Assembly: GCA_041655035.1 (NCBI GenBank)
Contig: JBAZCN010000005.1
Span: 1-64,000 of the forward strand
DNA length: 64,000 nucleotides
Reading direction: 5' to 3'
DNA from: NAT127 sp041655035
Lineage (GTDB): Bacteria > Pseudomonadota > Gammaproteobacteria > Pseudomonadales > Porticoccaceae
Shown: one piece after another, positions 1 to 9,188 of the stretch
How the letters are laid out: each line of letters opens with the position of its first letter
Numbering within the stretch: position 1 is the stretch's first letter
The notes under the pieces: generated by a model
Told to the model about the DNA's origin: nothing
The model's input: the letters and a program-made list of their open reading frames with translations, nothing else
The model's database searches: none
Made by a program: the position numbers and the translations under genes

Positions 1-684
1 GAAAGTTACCAGGTGGCGACGGTGTTCCTGCAGCAACTGGTCATGGCCGCTCACATTATCAGGCCCGGTTCCATACAGGTTCTCGACGCGCACTTTATCG
101 GGCCGGGCGCCCACCGCTTCGAGGCACAGAATTTCGATTCCAGGATCTTCCACGGCGCGCTGAGAGCCGCCATCGACAATGAATGGCCGAAACTGCAACG
201 ACACTCACTGGAAACGGTCTGGCGCTGGCTGGAGGGCTGCCAGGTCAGTGAAACCGACATCGCGATCAAGGGCATCAATCAGGTGCTGTTCACCCTGCTC
301 AAAGTGGCCGAGCAGCGCCACGAGTACAGCGCCCGAACGGTGCTGCTGGTCATGTATCAACTGGAAGTTCTGCTTGATTGCAGGCAGTTCAACTCCCTGG
401 AACCTGTCGGTCATCGCGTGCGCATGGTGCTGGGCAAAATTCCCGAAGCGGCGGACTGCCTCGCAGAATTGCATGAGGTGCGCAACAGCCTGTTTACCGG
501 CCACCAGCCGGTGCGTCGGCCACCGCTGATCTGCCACAATACGGAAAAGGCCTTGCGGGACCAGTTCGACCAGCATCATAGTGCCGTGGAGTCGGGAACG
601 GCGCTGGTGTTGACGTTGCTGCAGGATCTGATTTCGCATCAGGCGTACAGCTACGAGTTTACCGAGACGTTTTCGCGCCGATGA
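1..684 (+). CDS. Hypothetical protein, 5' end missing
   Basis: The reading frame is open from the first base, so the true start is probably upstream; the first in-window start is a GTG at 13. At least 223 residues are visible, mostly predicted helix, with no signal peptide or membrane segment. I do not recognise the family. Near the C-terminal third an Arg and a His are separated by six residues (RNSLFTGH), which fits the loose R-x4-6-H spacing of HEPN nucleases, but this alone is weak. The stop overlaps an ATG at 681 and lies close upstream of a PfkB-type kinase and an APH/ATPase fusion. It is therefore probably co-transcribed with them. In other proteobacteria such kinase genes often sit in hypoxia or stress clusters (family knowledge, not shown here). 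Confidence 0.6.
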   Translation, partial: ESYQVATVFLQQLVMAAHIIRPGSIQVLDAHFIGPGAHRFEAQNFDSRIFHGALRAAIDNEWPKLQRHSLETVWRWLEGCQVSETDIAIKGINQVLFTLLKVAEQRHEYSARTVLLVMYQLEVLLDCRQFNSLEPVGHRVRMVLGKIPEAADCLAELHEVRNSLFTGHQPVRRPPLICHNTEKALRDQFDQHHSAVESGTALVLTLLQDLISHQAYSYEFTETFSRR

Positions 685-763
685 ACCAGCAGGCAGTGAA
701 CCGCACCGGCAGCAAGCCGACCGCCAAGGAGTCAACGCCATTAACGCCGTAGTCACGCTTACC

Positions 764-1672
764 ATGAACCCGTCCGTAGACCTCTTTGCCGTGACCGGGC
801 AGTTGGTCGACGACGGCAAGAGCCGCTGCCGGACGATAAGCCGTGAACCCGGCGGTGGCGGCATCAATGTCGCCCGCAACCTGCACCGAATGGGAGTCGA
901 CACGCTGGCGATATTTCCGGCTGGCGGCCTCAACGGCCAGCTGTTGAAACAGCTGTTGGCGAGTGACCAGCTGCCTTTTCAGTGCCTGGAGATAACGAAT
1001 GAAACCCGGCAGAGCCTGGCGATTACCGAGAAGTCGTCCGGCAAACTGTTTCACTTCGTGTTTTCGGGCCCGGAATTTCAGCAAGCCGAATGGCGAAATT
1101 GCCTGACGGCCGTGCAAAATCGCCATCCGCCGCCGGAATACCTGGTGCTCAGCGGCAGCCTGGCGCCCGGCGTCCCGGATGACTTTTACGGGCAAATCGC
1201 CGCGGCCGCAGTGAAGCAGGGAGTAAAAGTCATACTGGATACCTCGGGTAAGGCGTTGGCGTCGCCCATGCAGGCCGGCGTCTATCTCGCCAAGCTCAAT
1301 CGCGGGGAGTTCGCTGACCTTGGCTATAGCGGCAGCGACGACTATCAGCATGTGCTGGCGGCGATGGGCGAGATAGTGGAGGGCGGCCGCGCCGAGGCGC
1401 TGATCGTCACCCTCGATGCCGAGGGCGCACTGCTGGCCAGCCGCAACGGCGACCGGCTCCATGTCCGCCCGCCCTCCACCAAGGTGGTGAGCCATGTCGG
1501 CGCCGGGGACAGCTTTGTTTCAGTCCTGGTTTATCAATTGCAGCGAGGCAGGCCACTCACCGAGGCTTTTCGCTACGGGGTGGCGGCCGCCGCGGTGAAG
1601 GTGCAGACACCCGGCAATCAGCTCACTGATCTGGATATGGTTGAACGCATTTATCAGCAGGTACTCGGCTGA
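764..1672 (+). CDS. PfkB-family hexose kinase (1-phosphofructokinase-like)
   Basis: A ribokinase/PfkB-fold kinase that phosphorylates a sugar or sugar phosphate with ATP in the cytoplasm; family relatives act on fructose 1-phosphate, fructose 6-phosphate or tagatose 6-phosphate. The N-terminal motif MNPSVDLFA is the family's first strand. A Gly-rich GGGGINVARNL follows, and the C-terminal anion-hole/catalytic motif GAGDSF is intact near residue 247. Length (302 aa) is normal. The ATG at 764 is internal to the usual first beta strand (VVTLTMNPS). The protein may really begin upstream, for example at a rare ATT at 740 that has AAGGAG 8 nt before it. It is followed 21 nt later by the APH/ATPase gene, so the two form an operon. 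Exact substrate unknown. Confidence 0.85.
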   Translation: MNPSVDLFAVTGQLVDDGKSRCRTISREPGGGGINVARNLHRMGVDTLAIFPAGGLNGQLLKQLLASDQLPFQCLEITNETRQSLAITEKSSGKLFHFVFSGPEFQQAEWRNCLTAVQNRHPPPEYLVLSGSLAPGVPDDFYGQIAAAAVKQGVKVILDTSGKALASPMQAGVYLAKLNRGEFADLGYSGSDDYQHVLAAMGEIVEGGRAEALIVTLDAEGALLASRNGDRLHVRPPSTKVVSHVGAGDSFVSVLVYQLQRGRPLTEAFRYGVAAAAVKVQTPGNQLTDLDMVERIYQQVLG

Positions 1673-1693
1673 CAGCAAAACGTGGAGAGTGTC

Positions 1694-3313
1694 GTGAGTG
1701 ATGAAACGCCTGTCAACGGACTGATTGAGTCGCTCCACAATCCGTCACTGTACAATCATCCCGTCACCGGTTTCGAGTTGATCGAAACCCATATTTCCTG
1801 GGTGATCCTCACGGGGACGTTCGCCTACAAAATCAAGAAACCGGTGAATTACGGCTTTCTGGATTTTTCAACCCTGGACAGCCGTCGCCACTTCTGTTTT
1901 CGGGAATTGCTGTTGAATAAGCGGCTCGCGGAAAAGCTCTATGTGGATGTAGTGACGATCACCGGGTCCGCCACATCGCCACAGCTCGGCGGGGATGGCG
2001 AGCCGATCGAGTACGCCCTGCGCATGCGTCAATTCGATCAGGGCGATCTGTTCGACAGACGCCAGGCTGGTGGCCAGTTGACGCCGCCCCTGCTCGCCGC
2101 ATTGGCGCGCAAGATCGCGGACTTTCATCAGCGCCTGCCGCCACTCGACGACGACAGCGCCTTGGGAAGCGGACCGGAAGTGTTTGCCGCCATGGCGGAG
2201 AATTTTGACCAGATTCGCCCGCGTCTCTCCGATAGCGACGCCATCGGCCGGCTCGACATGCTGGAAAACTGGACCCGGAAGCAATTCGAGGCGCATCGCG
2301 AACGGATCGATCAGCGCCGCCGGCAGGGCTTGGTGCGCGAATGCCACGGCGACCTGCATCTTGCCAATATCACTCTCTTTGAAGGTGAGGTGACCATATT
2401 CGACTGCATTGAATTCAACGACACTTTCCGCTGGATCGATGTTGTCAACGATCTGGCGTTCCTGCTGATGGATCTCGAGTTCAGGGGCGAGGAATCACTG
2501 GCCAACCTGGTACTCAACAGCTATCTGGAATACCGCGACGACTACACCGGCGTCACCCTGCTGCCCTTGTACAAAACCTACCGGGCGATGGTCCGCGCCA
2601 AGGTGTCGATCTTGACGCTGGACAACCCGGCGCTGACGGCAGCGGACAGAGCGCGCCTGTGGAGCGCCTACCAAAACTACACCGCCCTGGCTGAGCGATA
2701 CACGCGTCAAACCCTGCCCTGCCTGGTGGCGACCACCGGCCTCTCAGCCAGTGGCAAGAGCCATGTCAGCGCCAGGCTCTCCGGCGCACTGGGACTGATC
2801 CGGCTGAGATCGGACGTCGAGCGCAAACGCCTGTTTGGCCTCGCCCCACTGGACTCCAGCGATTCCGCGCCCGGCCGCGACCTCTATACCCCCGAGGCCT
2901 CGAGCCGCACCTATCAGCGACTGGCAACCATTGCCGGACAGTTGCTGGCGGTGGGATTATCGGTGATCGTCGATGCGGCCTGCCTGAAACAAGAAGAACG
3001 CCAGCTGTTCGCCCGGGTCGCAAGCCGGCAGGGCGCGCCCTTTGCCCTTGTCCACTGCGAAGCCCCTGAAAGCCAGCGCCGGGAATGGATACGCAAGCGC
3101 AGCGGTGATCCATCGGAAGCGACGGAAGCGCTGATAACAATCCAGAACAGCTGGTTTGAACCGCTCACCGAGAGCGAAAGCGAGTCTGTGATCACTGTCC
3201 GGACCGCCCGATCGCAAAGCCTGGAGCAAGCAACCCAACGGGTTCAACGGTATCTCGAGATACAACGCCTCGAAGCCCATCTGGCTCGAAATGCTGGTGT
3301 TACCGGCGCCTGA
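1694..3313 (+). CDS. Fused APH-like kinase / P-loop ATPase
   Basis: A two-domain cytoplasmic protein of 539 aa. The N-terminal half is an aminoglycoside-phosphotransferase-like kinase fold: Brenner motif HGDLHLAN at about 218-225, followed by a metal-binding Asp in IFDCIEFND. The C-terminal half is a small AAA/zeta-toxin-like P-loop domain with Walker A GLSASGKS near 350. This fused architecture is a known conserved protein whose substrate is unknown; it often neighbours a PfkB kinase and universal stress proteins. Start: GTG at 1694 has GGAGAG just upstream; another GTG at 1682 is possible. It is unlikely to be a true resistance gene, because it lacks the context of one. Confidence 0.85.
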   Translation: MSDETPVNGLIESLHNPSLYNHPVTGFELIETHISWVILTGTFAYKIKKPVNYGFLDFSTLDSRRHFCFRELLLNKRLAEKLYVDVVTITGSATSPQLGGDGEPIEYALRMRQFDQGDLFDRRQAGGQLTPPLLAALARKIADFHQRLPPLDDDSALGSGPEVFAAMAENFDQIRPRLSDSDAIGRLDMLENWTRKQFEAHRERIDQRRRQGLVRECHGDLHLANITLFEGEVTIFDCIEFNDTFRWIDVVNDLAFLLMDLEFRGEESLANLVLNSYLEYRDDYTGVTLLPLYKTYRAMVRAKVSILTLDNPALTAADRARLWSAYQNYTALAERYTRQTLPCLVATTGLSASGKSHVSARLSGALGLIRLRSDVERKRLFGLAPLDSSDSAPGRDLYTPEASSRTYQRLATIAGQLLAVGLSVIVDAACLKQEERQLFARVASRQGAPFALVHCEAPESQRREWIRKRSGDPSEATEALITIQNSWFEPLTESESESVITVRTARSQSLEQATQRVQRYLEIQRLEAHLARNAGVTGA

Positions 3314-3525
3314 TTTGCTTCCATTGCCGACGGTGCCGAATTTGCACCAGGCGGCTCGATGTTTCGGACCAGTTTGAAATCACGGCTGATATTGGAAGAT
3401 CGCCAATGAGCCTCGATTCCGGTCACCTCATCCTGAGCACGCCCCTGTCGTAGCGCCTGCTGTCACGGGGCCTGTCGTGAGTCTCTTTGGAATGTCTCGC
3501 ATTTTTTCTCCGCGGCTCGCAGCAC

Positions 3526-4161
3526 TCACCGGCGGTAATGAGGATGCACGGCGCCTATCTTCGCCGCGTCGACGGTCGCGAGCAGGGTGTCTCTGGCCGC
3601 CGCGAGTCGCTCGGGGTCGAGAAACGCGGTTGCCTGCAGCGGCAGGAAGTGCAGCGTATTCAGCCCCACGCAACCAAGCGCGGCCGTCATATAGGGGGTG
3701 AGGAAATCCGGCTGGTTGGCGTTATCGCCGCTGAAAACACCTCCCGATGCAACACCGATGAACACGGGACGGTCTGGCAGCAGACCTACCTTGCCCTCCG
3801 GGGAAGGAGAAAACGTGCGTCCGATCCGCAGGATCTGGTCGATCCATGCTTTGAGCACCGAAGGCACGGAGAAATTGTTCATCGGCGTGCCGATGACCAG
3901 GATATCGGTGGCTTCCACTTCACGGATCAACTGCTCCGACAACTGCACCGCCCAATTCGACAGTCCGGCAGCCAGGGCACCGGGGGACGCCAGGGCAGCA
4001 GCGTAGTCAGCCGCTGTATGCGGTATGGGCTCCCGGCCGAGATCACGGCGCGCCACGCTGGCATCGGGATTGTTCACAAGCAGCCGCGCGACAATAGCGG
4101 CCGAAAGCTGGCGACTGTGGGATTCCACCCTCGGGCTGCAATCGATATGCAGAATTTTCAT
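3526..4161 (-). CDS. azoR: FMN-dependent NADH-azoreductase
   Basis: A flavodoxin-fold quinone/azo reductase (AcpD/AzoR family, 211 aa) that transfers two electrons from NADH through FMN. It begins MKILHIDCSPR, the family's phosphate-binding first strand and loop. It also has the characteristic TPMNNFSVPSVLKAWIDQI segment and the GGVF loop near residue 140. The start at 4161 has AGAGGA 8 nt upstream. It is the last gene of a minus-strand operon (GNAT, AhpD-like, FAD oxidoreductase, AzoR) with gaps of 28-62 nt, divergent from a MocR regulator. A quinone or electrophile detoxification role is inferred from the neighbours. Confidence 0.9.
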   Translation of the reverse strand: MKILHIDCSPRVESHSRQLSAAIVARLLVNNPDASVARRDLGREPIPHTAADYAAALASPGALAAGLSNWAVQLSEQLIREVEATDILVIGTPMNNFSVPSVLKAWIDQILRIGRTFSPSPEGKVGLLPDRPVFIGVASGGVFSGDNANQPDFLTPYMTAALGCVGLNTLHFLPLQATAFLDPERLAAARDTLLATVDAAKIGAVHPHYRR

Positions 4162-4189
4162 ACGACATCCTCTTGTTGAACGTGCTCTG

Positions 4190-5416
4190 TCAGGCAACAA
4201 CGGTGCGACGCGGATCAGCCAACGCAAAAACGGCTGCGCGATCCCCACTCGGCGGATAGATCCACTCGGTATTGATCTTCGTCTTGAGCGCCTTGGCCTC
4301 GGCGCCGGCCATCTTCACCTGGCGATTCCAGCCTTCCGTGTAGACTGCGCCCCAGGGGCCGAGATCCAGGCAGGTCACGTATCTTGGCTGGCTATACGGG
4401 AGCAGCGCTTCGCCAACCAGGTCGGCCGCGACGTTGTGGCCCGCCGTGCGGCCAAGATTCATGGCGTGCTGGCAAGACATCATCGCGTAGTTCCCTTCGT
4501 CATCGGTGGCCGCGTAGGCGCAGTCGCCCGTGGCATACACTGTCTCGACACCTTCGACCCTGAGATAGCTGTCGACATGAAGCCGGCCGAAGTCGTCGCG
4601 CGCCGCCGGGATTTGCGCAGTGAGCTCGCTGGCTCGCGCGCCCGCCGTCCAGATAACGGTGTCGGCCTCGATACGCTCCCCGCTGTCGAGCGTCACACCT
4701 CTCGCATCGACGGCAGCGACACCGGAGCCGAGCTTCCACGTCACCCCCAGCTCGGTCAGCGCCTGCGTAATCACCGGCCGTGGACCGGCGCCGAGATCCG
4801 GGCCCACCTCGGCATTGCGCTCAACCATGATCACCTTCACGGCCGCGTCGTCGCCCAGGACTCCTCGCAAACGGGCCGGCATTTCGGCCGCGGTCTCGAT
4901 GCCGGTGAAACCGGCGCCGGCAATGACCACGGTGTTGCGTCCGGCGCCTTCCGCGCGACGCGCCAAGCCGTGAATATGCGCGTCGAGTTTCGCCGCGTCG
5001 GCGACCTGGTCGACATTGAACGCATGCTCCTCAAGGCCTGGGATCTGCGGACGATACAGCCGGCTTCCCGCGGCAAGCACCAGGCGGTCATAGCCGATGT
5101 TGCGGCGCCACCTGTCCGCGGTCAGTCCCACAGTGCCAGGCCCGATGATGCCCACCTCCTGGTTCGCCACATCGATGTGGTCCACCAGGCCCTGGATGAA
5201 CCTGACACCGGTGGCCTCGAAGATTTCCTGCAGCGGAGCCTTCATCCCCTGCGGGTTTTGCTCATACAGACGGGGCCGGACGTGCAATTCGGGCTCCGGT
5301 GCGACAAGTGCGATCTCCACCTCGGCGCGCCCTACCCGGTCAAGCAGGCGGGCAGCCGCCAGCGCGCTCCACATACCGGCAAAACCGGCGCCAATGACCA
5401 CAATACGTTTCGACAT
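4190..5416 (-). CDS. NAD(P)/FAD-dependent oxidoreductase (NDH-2-like)
   Basis: A 408-aa flavoprotein of the pyridine nucleotide-disulfide reductase superfamily, close to type II NADH dehydrogenases. The FAD-binding dinucleotide motif VVIGAGFAGMWSA is at residues 5-17. A second Rossmann motif for NAD(P)H (IAGAGFTGIETAAEM) is near 165-180. The ATGDCA segment that contacts FAD follows further on. No redox-active CxxC is visible, so it is not a disulfide reductase. No obvious C-terminal membrane anchor is present. It lies 28 nt before azoR and 62 nt after the AhpD-like gene, which suggests a shared job in quinone or oxidant handling. Confidence 0.88.
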   Translation of the reverse strand: MSKRIVVIGAGFAGMWSALAAARLLDRVGRAEVEIALVAPEPELHVRPRLYEQNPQGMKAPLQEIFEATGVRFIQGLVDHIDVANQEVGIIGPGTVGLTADRWRRNIGYDRLVLAAGSRLYRPQIPGLEEHAFNVDQVADAAKLDAHIHGLARRAEGAGRNTVVIAGAGFTGIETAAEMPARLRGVLGDDAAVKVIMVERNAEVGPDLGAGPRPVITQALTELGVTWKLGSGVAAVDARGVTLDSGERIEADTVIWTAGARASELTAQIPAARDDFGRLHVDSYLRVEGVETVYATGDCAYAATDDEGNYAMMSCQHAMNLGRTAGHNVAADLVGEALLPYSQPRYVTCLDLGPWGAVYTEGWNRQVKMAGAEAKALKTKINTEWIYPPSGDRAAVFALADPRRTVVA

Positions 5417-5478
5417 TCATCATTCTCCTGTATCGATTACCCGGTTTCAGGCGGCTTCCATGAGCTGCGCACCATTCG

Positions 5479-5910
5479 TCATTGACGCATCCCGATCGCC
5501 AGACGATTGAAGGCGCTCATCAGCGCAATGGCGAAGCACAGGTCGGAGATTTCGACGTCGCTGAAATGCGCCTTGAGCGGCTCGAAATCCTCATCCGGAG
5601 CATGGGTTTGGTCCACATGCGTCAGCGCTTCCGTCCAGGCCAGCGCGGCGCGTTCGCGCTCGCTGAAATGCTCGCCCACGCGCCAGCCCGCGAGGCTGTC
5701 CAGCTTGGCGTCCGGCACGCCGCCGGCGCGCAGCGCTTTCGCATGCATCTCCAGGCAAAAAGCGCAGCCATTGATCTGCGACATTCGCAACCAGACCAAC
5801 TCGATCAACGGCTTGCCAAGACTGCTCTTTTCCAGAGCCTTCTTGGTGGCGGTGAATCCCTGGTAGGCGTCGGGAGAGAGGGTCCAGTAGGACAAACGAA
5901 GGGTGCTCAT
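5479..5910 (-). CDS. Carboxymuconolactone decarboxylase-family (AhpD-like) protein
   Basis: A small 143-aa CMD-domain protein. The AhpD-type redox motif is visible as CAFCLEMH (CxxCxxxH) at about residues 49-56, in the context NGCAFC. This predicts a peroxidase- or reductase-type thiol activity rather than true decarboxylation. The start at 5910 is chosen because AGGAG lies 7-8 nt upstream and the family starts with a short N-terminal helix; an upstream in-frame start would only add an unlikely extension. Middle gene of the four-gene minus-strand operon under the divergent MocR gene. Confidence 0.9.
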   Translation of the reverse strand: MSTLRLSYWTLSPDAYQGFTATKKALEKSSLGKPLIELVWLRMSQINGCAFCLEMHAKALRAGGVPDAKLDSLAGWRVGEHFSERERAALAWTEALTHVDQTHAPDEDFEPLKAHFSDVEISDLCFAIALMSAFNRLAIGMRQ

Positions 5911-5971
5911 GGTGGATCTCCTGTAAAAAAAGAAGGGTGGAAAACGCGGCCACACTCATGGCCCGCAGAGT

Positions 5972-6403
5972 CTACAACGGCTGGCAGAAATGCATCCCCC
6001 TGGCCACCAGGCCCTGACGAAAGTAGAACCGTTGGCCCAGAGCATTCCCCAGGCCGGTATCGAGAACGAGATGGGCGCAGCCTTGTCGCTGCGCTTCTTC
6101 GCGCAAGGCATCGATCAGCTTGCCGCCCAGACCCTGGCGACGGGCGTCGGCGGTCGCCACCAGGTCGTCGACGTAGAGGAAACGTCCGTACAGCAGGTTC
6201 TCCTGAATGCGATAACCCGCCAAGCCCTCGACCTGTTCGCCCCGCCACGCGGCCAACAGACGATATCCCTCCCCGGCCTGACGACGCACTTGCGCGACAA
6301 ATGTGGCGACATCGGTCAGATGGGGGCGCAGTTCGCGCATGACGCTGAAGCAGGCCCGGTAATCCTGGTCGCTGTCGATAGGGCCCAACCGAAAGATGCT
6401 CAT
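5972..6403 (-). CDS. GNAT-family N-acetyltransferase
   Basis: A 143-aa acetyl-CoA-dependent acyltransferase. The GNAT motif A is clear: a beta strand LYVDDLVATADARRQGLGGKLI with the Q/RxxGxG/A pyrophosphate loop (RRQGLG). The terminal GQRFYFRQGL segment is the usual motif B. Start at 6403 with AGGAA upstream; longer upstream extensions lack family similarity. It is the first gene of the minus-strand redox operon and is transcribed divergently from the MocR regulator at 6494. GNAT genes beside MocR/PdxR-like regulators are common, and control by that regulator is inferred. Substrate unknown. Confidence 0.88.
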   Translation of the reverse strand: MSIFRLGPIDSDQDYRACFSVMRELRPHLTDVATFVAQVRRQAGEGYRLLAAWRGEQVEGLAGYRIQENLLYGRFLYVDDLVATADARRQGLGGKLIDALREEAQRQGCAHLVLDTGLGNALGQRFYFRQGLVARGMHFCQPL

Positions 6404-6493
6404 AGGGATTCCTTGTCGTACAGCCGGTAATTTAGGAGAATCATGGCCTACAGCATAGGTGCAAGATTTGAATAGATTAATGGGGCATTGGTC

Positions 6494-7918
6494 ATGGACT
6501 TGCAGCACCTGAAACCGAGCCGGGAGCAAGATGCACCGATCTACCTGCAGCTGTACCGGCGCTACCGCGAGGCGATTGCAGCCGGCAAGCTCCGTCCCGG
6601 AGATCGGGTGCCGTCGGTGCGCAGCCTCGCCAGCGAGCTGAGCCTGGCGCGCGGCACAGTCGAAACGGCCTACCAGATGCTGGCAAGCGAAGGCTATCTG
6701 GTGGCCCGTGGCGCTGCGGGAACCGTCGTATCTCCCCGGCTGGGGAGCCTCGCCGAACCAGGCCACACCGAGGCGCCCGCGCCTTCTGCCCACCCATCGC
6801 CTCCCCCGCAAGCCATGCCCGGTGACGCCCTGCCGTTCCAGCTCGGCTTGCCGGCGTTGGATGCGTTTCCGCGAAAAACCTGGGCGCGCCTGGCCGGGCG
6901 CAACCTGCGCACCTTGGAAACGGTGGCCATGACCTATCCCGATCCGGCGGGATACGATCCTCTGCGGCGCGCCATCGCCACCTACCTGGGCATCTCACGG
7001 GGCATCGCCTGTTCGCACCAGCAGGTATTCATTACGGCGGGTTATCTGGGGGCGCTGGAACTGGTGCGGCGCACGCTGCTGCAAGCCGGAGACCTGGGTT
7101 GGTACGAGGATCCGGGGTACATCCTCGCCCGGCAGCTCCTGGAGCGCACGGGCATGCACTTGGAGCCAGTGCCGGTCGATGAAGAGGGTTTGAACGTCAG
7201 TATCGGCCAGCGCCGCGCCGCCAATGCGCGGTTCGTCGTGGTTACTCCCACCCATCAAAGTCCGATGGGCGTGGCCCTGTCGCTGCCGCGGCGGCTGGAA
7301 CTGCTGGAGTGGGCGAGTCGCCGCCAGGCATGGATCATCGAGGACGACTACGACAGCGAGTTCCGCTACCAGGGCCGCCCCTTGCCGGCGTTGAAAAGTC
7401 TGGATCGCGATGGCCGTGTGCTCTACACCGGCACCTTCAGCAAGGTGCTGTTCCCCGGTCTGCGGCTGGCCTATCTGGTTGTGCCCGCGTCTCAAGTCGG
7501 CAAGTTCGCGGATATGGCGAATCACCTGCCCGGCCCCGGCTCTATCTTGTCTCAAGCCATGGTCGCCGATTTCATGGAACAGGGCCACTTTGCCCGACAC
7601 CTGCGCAAGATGCGAACCCTGTATGCGGCGCGGCGCGGCTATCTGGTCGATGCGTTGACGGAGACCATCGGGGACCGCCTGCACGTCCAGCAGCAGGCCG
7701 GCGGCATCCATGTATTGGCCAAGCTCAACACCCCGCAGAGCGACAAGATCCTGGCGGCGGCCGCGAAGGCCGGGGGGCTCGGCGTCCAGCCCTTGAGCAA
7801 CTGGTGGCTGCGCGCGTCATCGCAAGGCGGTTTGCTGATGGGATTTGCCAACTTCGCAACGGCTGAAGAAGCTGTGGCGGCGGTGCAGCGGCTGGGCGCG
7901 GTACTGGCCAGGCACTAG
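6494..7918 (+). CDS. MocR-type PLP-dependent transcriptional regulator
   Basis: A 474-aa fusion of an N-terminal GntR winged helix (residues about 15-80, with the RPGDRVPSVRSLASEL recognition region) and a class I aminotransferase-like domain (about 110-470). The PLP lysine sits in YTGTFSKVLFPGLRL. Such proteins sense PLP or an amine/amino-acid adduct and regulate a neighbouring divergent gene. The start is set at ATG 6494; a TTG at 6488 is an alternative. The 90-nt divergent gap to the GNAT gene points to that four-gene operon as the target (inference). Its last codons overlap the convergent AraC gene by 4 nt. Confidence 0.92.
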   Translation: MDLQHLKPSREQDAPIYLQLYRRYREAIAAGKLRPGDRVPSVRSLASELSLARGTVETAYQMLASEGYLVARGAAGTVVSPRLGSLAEPGHTEAPAPSAHPSPPPQAMPGDALPFQLGLPALDAFPRKTWARLAGRNLRTLETVAMTYPDPAGYDPLRRAIATYLGISRGIACSHQQVFITAGYLGALELVRRTLLQAGDLGWYEDPGYILARQLLERTGMHLEPVPVDEEGLNVSIGQRRAANARFVVVTPTHQSPMGVALSLPRRLELLEWASRRQAWIIEDDYDSEFRYQGRPLPALKSLDRDGRVLYTGTFSKVLFPGLRLAYLVVPASQVGKFADMANHLPGPGSILSQAMVADFMEQGHFARHLRKMRTLYAARRGYLVDALTETIGDRLHVQQQAGGIHVLAKLNTPQSDKILAAAAKAGGLGVQPLSNWWLRASSQGGLLMGFANFATAEEAVAAVQRLGAVLARH

Positions 7919-8832
7919 GTGGCGACAGGGGCACGGCCACGGGCGCATTGGGAGCCGGTACGACGCCTTGTCAATGACTCACCGTGGGACAGCGCCTGCC
8001 GATACTGCTGCGGGGAGACGCCAACCGCCCTGCGAAATGCCTTGCTGAAAGCAGCAGTGTCGGCGAACCCGCAGCGAAAGGCGATCTGTTTAACCAGCAG
8101 GGTGCGGTCGTTGAGCAGATCCCGAGCGAGCAGCAAGACCTGGCGGTTGCAGAACGAGGCAAGGCCTTCGCCGGCGGTGTCGCGAAACAGCCTGGCGTAG
8201 TGTCGCGTGCTGACGCCCACTTCATCGGCAAGGTCTGCCAGGGTGGGCTTCACCGGCTCTTCGCGGATGCGGACCGCGAGATCATCCAGGTACTGCTGAC
8301 CCAGTCTTTTGCCGCCCTCGCACCGCACCGTACGGGTTGCGAAATACTGGATCAGCTCGGCGCCCAGCGCCACACTGATCGAATCGAGCACGAGCTGGGA
8401 ACACGGCCCCGGGTGCAGCACCTCGGCCCGGGCGCGGGCCAGCAACATCCTCACGAAATCGCTTTCGACGCTTATCGTCGCCCTGAGCTGCGCGGGACTC
8501 AAATCGAGCTCCACGCCGGTGATCTCGGGTATGTCGATGCCACAGAAAAACGAGTGTTGCTCATCCGCTTGCCAGCGGCTGTGGAAGGTGTGGGCGGCCG
8601 GAAAGAACCTGACCGAACCTTGCGACAGGGGGTCGCCGGACGACGGCACCACGTAGCGTCCCCGCGCCCGGATATCGGTGACTTCGAGATAGCTGCACGG
8701 CGGCGAATAGGTCACCTCGCGCAGATCGCCCCAGCGGAATGTCCGCACTTCATAGCGGGCGCCGGCCGCGTCGCTCTGCGCTTCGACATGGCAGCGGTAT
8801 TCCTTGGGCAGCTCGAATTTCTGTATGGCCAT
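7915..8832 (-). CDS. AraC-family transcriptional regulator
   Basis: A 305-aa regulator with an N-terminal sensing domain (about 1-185) and a C-terminal double helix-turn-helix. The second HTH shows the family signature IAFRCGFADTAAFSKAFRRAVGVSPQQYR near 260-288. It faces away from the sulfotransferase operon starting at 9189, across a 356-nt gap, so it may control that operon; this is inferred from layout only. The C-terminal tail of about 20 residues after the HTH is Arg-rich and runs into the end of the convergent MocR gene. Confidence 0.92.
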   Translation of the reverse strand: MAIQKFELPKEYRCHVEAQSDAAGARYEVRTFRWGDLREVTYSPPCSYLEVTDIRARGRYVVPSSGDPLSQGSVRFFPAAHTFHSRWQADEQHSFFCGIDIPEITGVELDLSPAQLRATISVESDFVRMLLARARAEVLHPGPCSQLVLDSISVALGAELIQYFATRTVRCEGGKRLGQQYLDDLAVRIREEPVKPTLADLADEVGVSTRHYARLFRDTAGEGLASFCNRQVLLLARDLLNDRTLLVKQIAFRCGFADTAAFSKAFRRAVGVSPQQYRQALSHGESLTRRRTGSQCARGRAPVAT

Positions 8833-9188
8833 GGGCTAATCCCGCTGTTGGACGCCGGTTGCGCGTTATCGATGCGACGGAACGTCGACGCCGCCTGTTC
8901 CCGGCTTGTCCGTTACTGACGTACCGGCTTATCCGCAATGTTGGCATCAATGGTAGGGCTGGGCGGAGCGGCGGTCAATGTGCCGGCGCGGCGCGCCGGG
9001 ATCGGAAGACACGCGTTCCCGGGTGAATCGGGCACCGTTATTGTCTATGCCGGACATCCGTTGTTTCGCAGTGACAGGCCAGTCGACAGGCGCTTGCGCT
9101 CGTCGCCAGATTGCGGCTTTATGCTTGGAACGGCCTCGCCATGGTGCGGACCGTATCACTCACCAACAGCGGCAGGTCCAGGGCCATC
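8833..9188. other. Divergent intergenic region
   Basis: 356 nt between the AraC-type regulator (minus) and the sulfotransferase gene (plus). I see no convincing gene, tRNA or long palindrome. It must hold promoters for both directions, and the AraC operator would be expected here as direct repeats, but I could not pick one with confidence. Confidence 0.5.

Noticed and set aside
1694..3313. Aminoglycoside resistance gene
   Set aside because: The kinase-fold half is fused to a P-loop domain and linked to a sugar kinase; this architecture is not a known resistance determinant.
4025..5485. 486-codon plus-strand frame
   Set aside because: Antisense of the FAD oxidoreductase with intact dinucleotide motifs.
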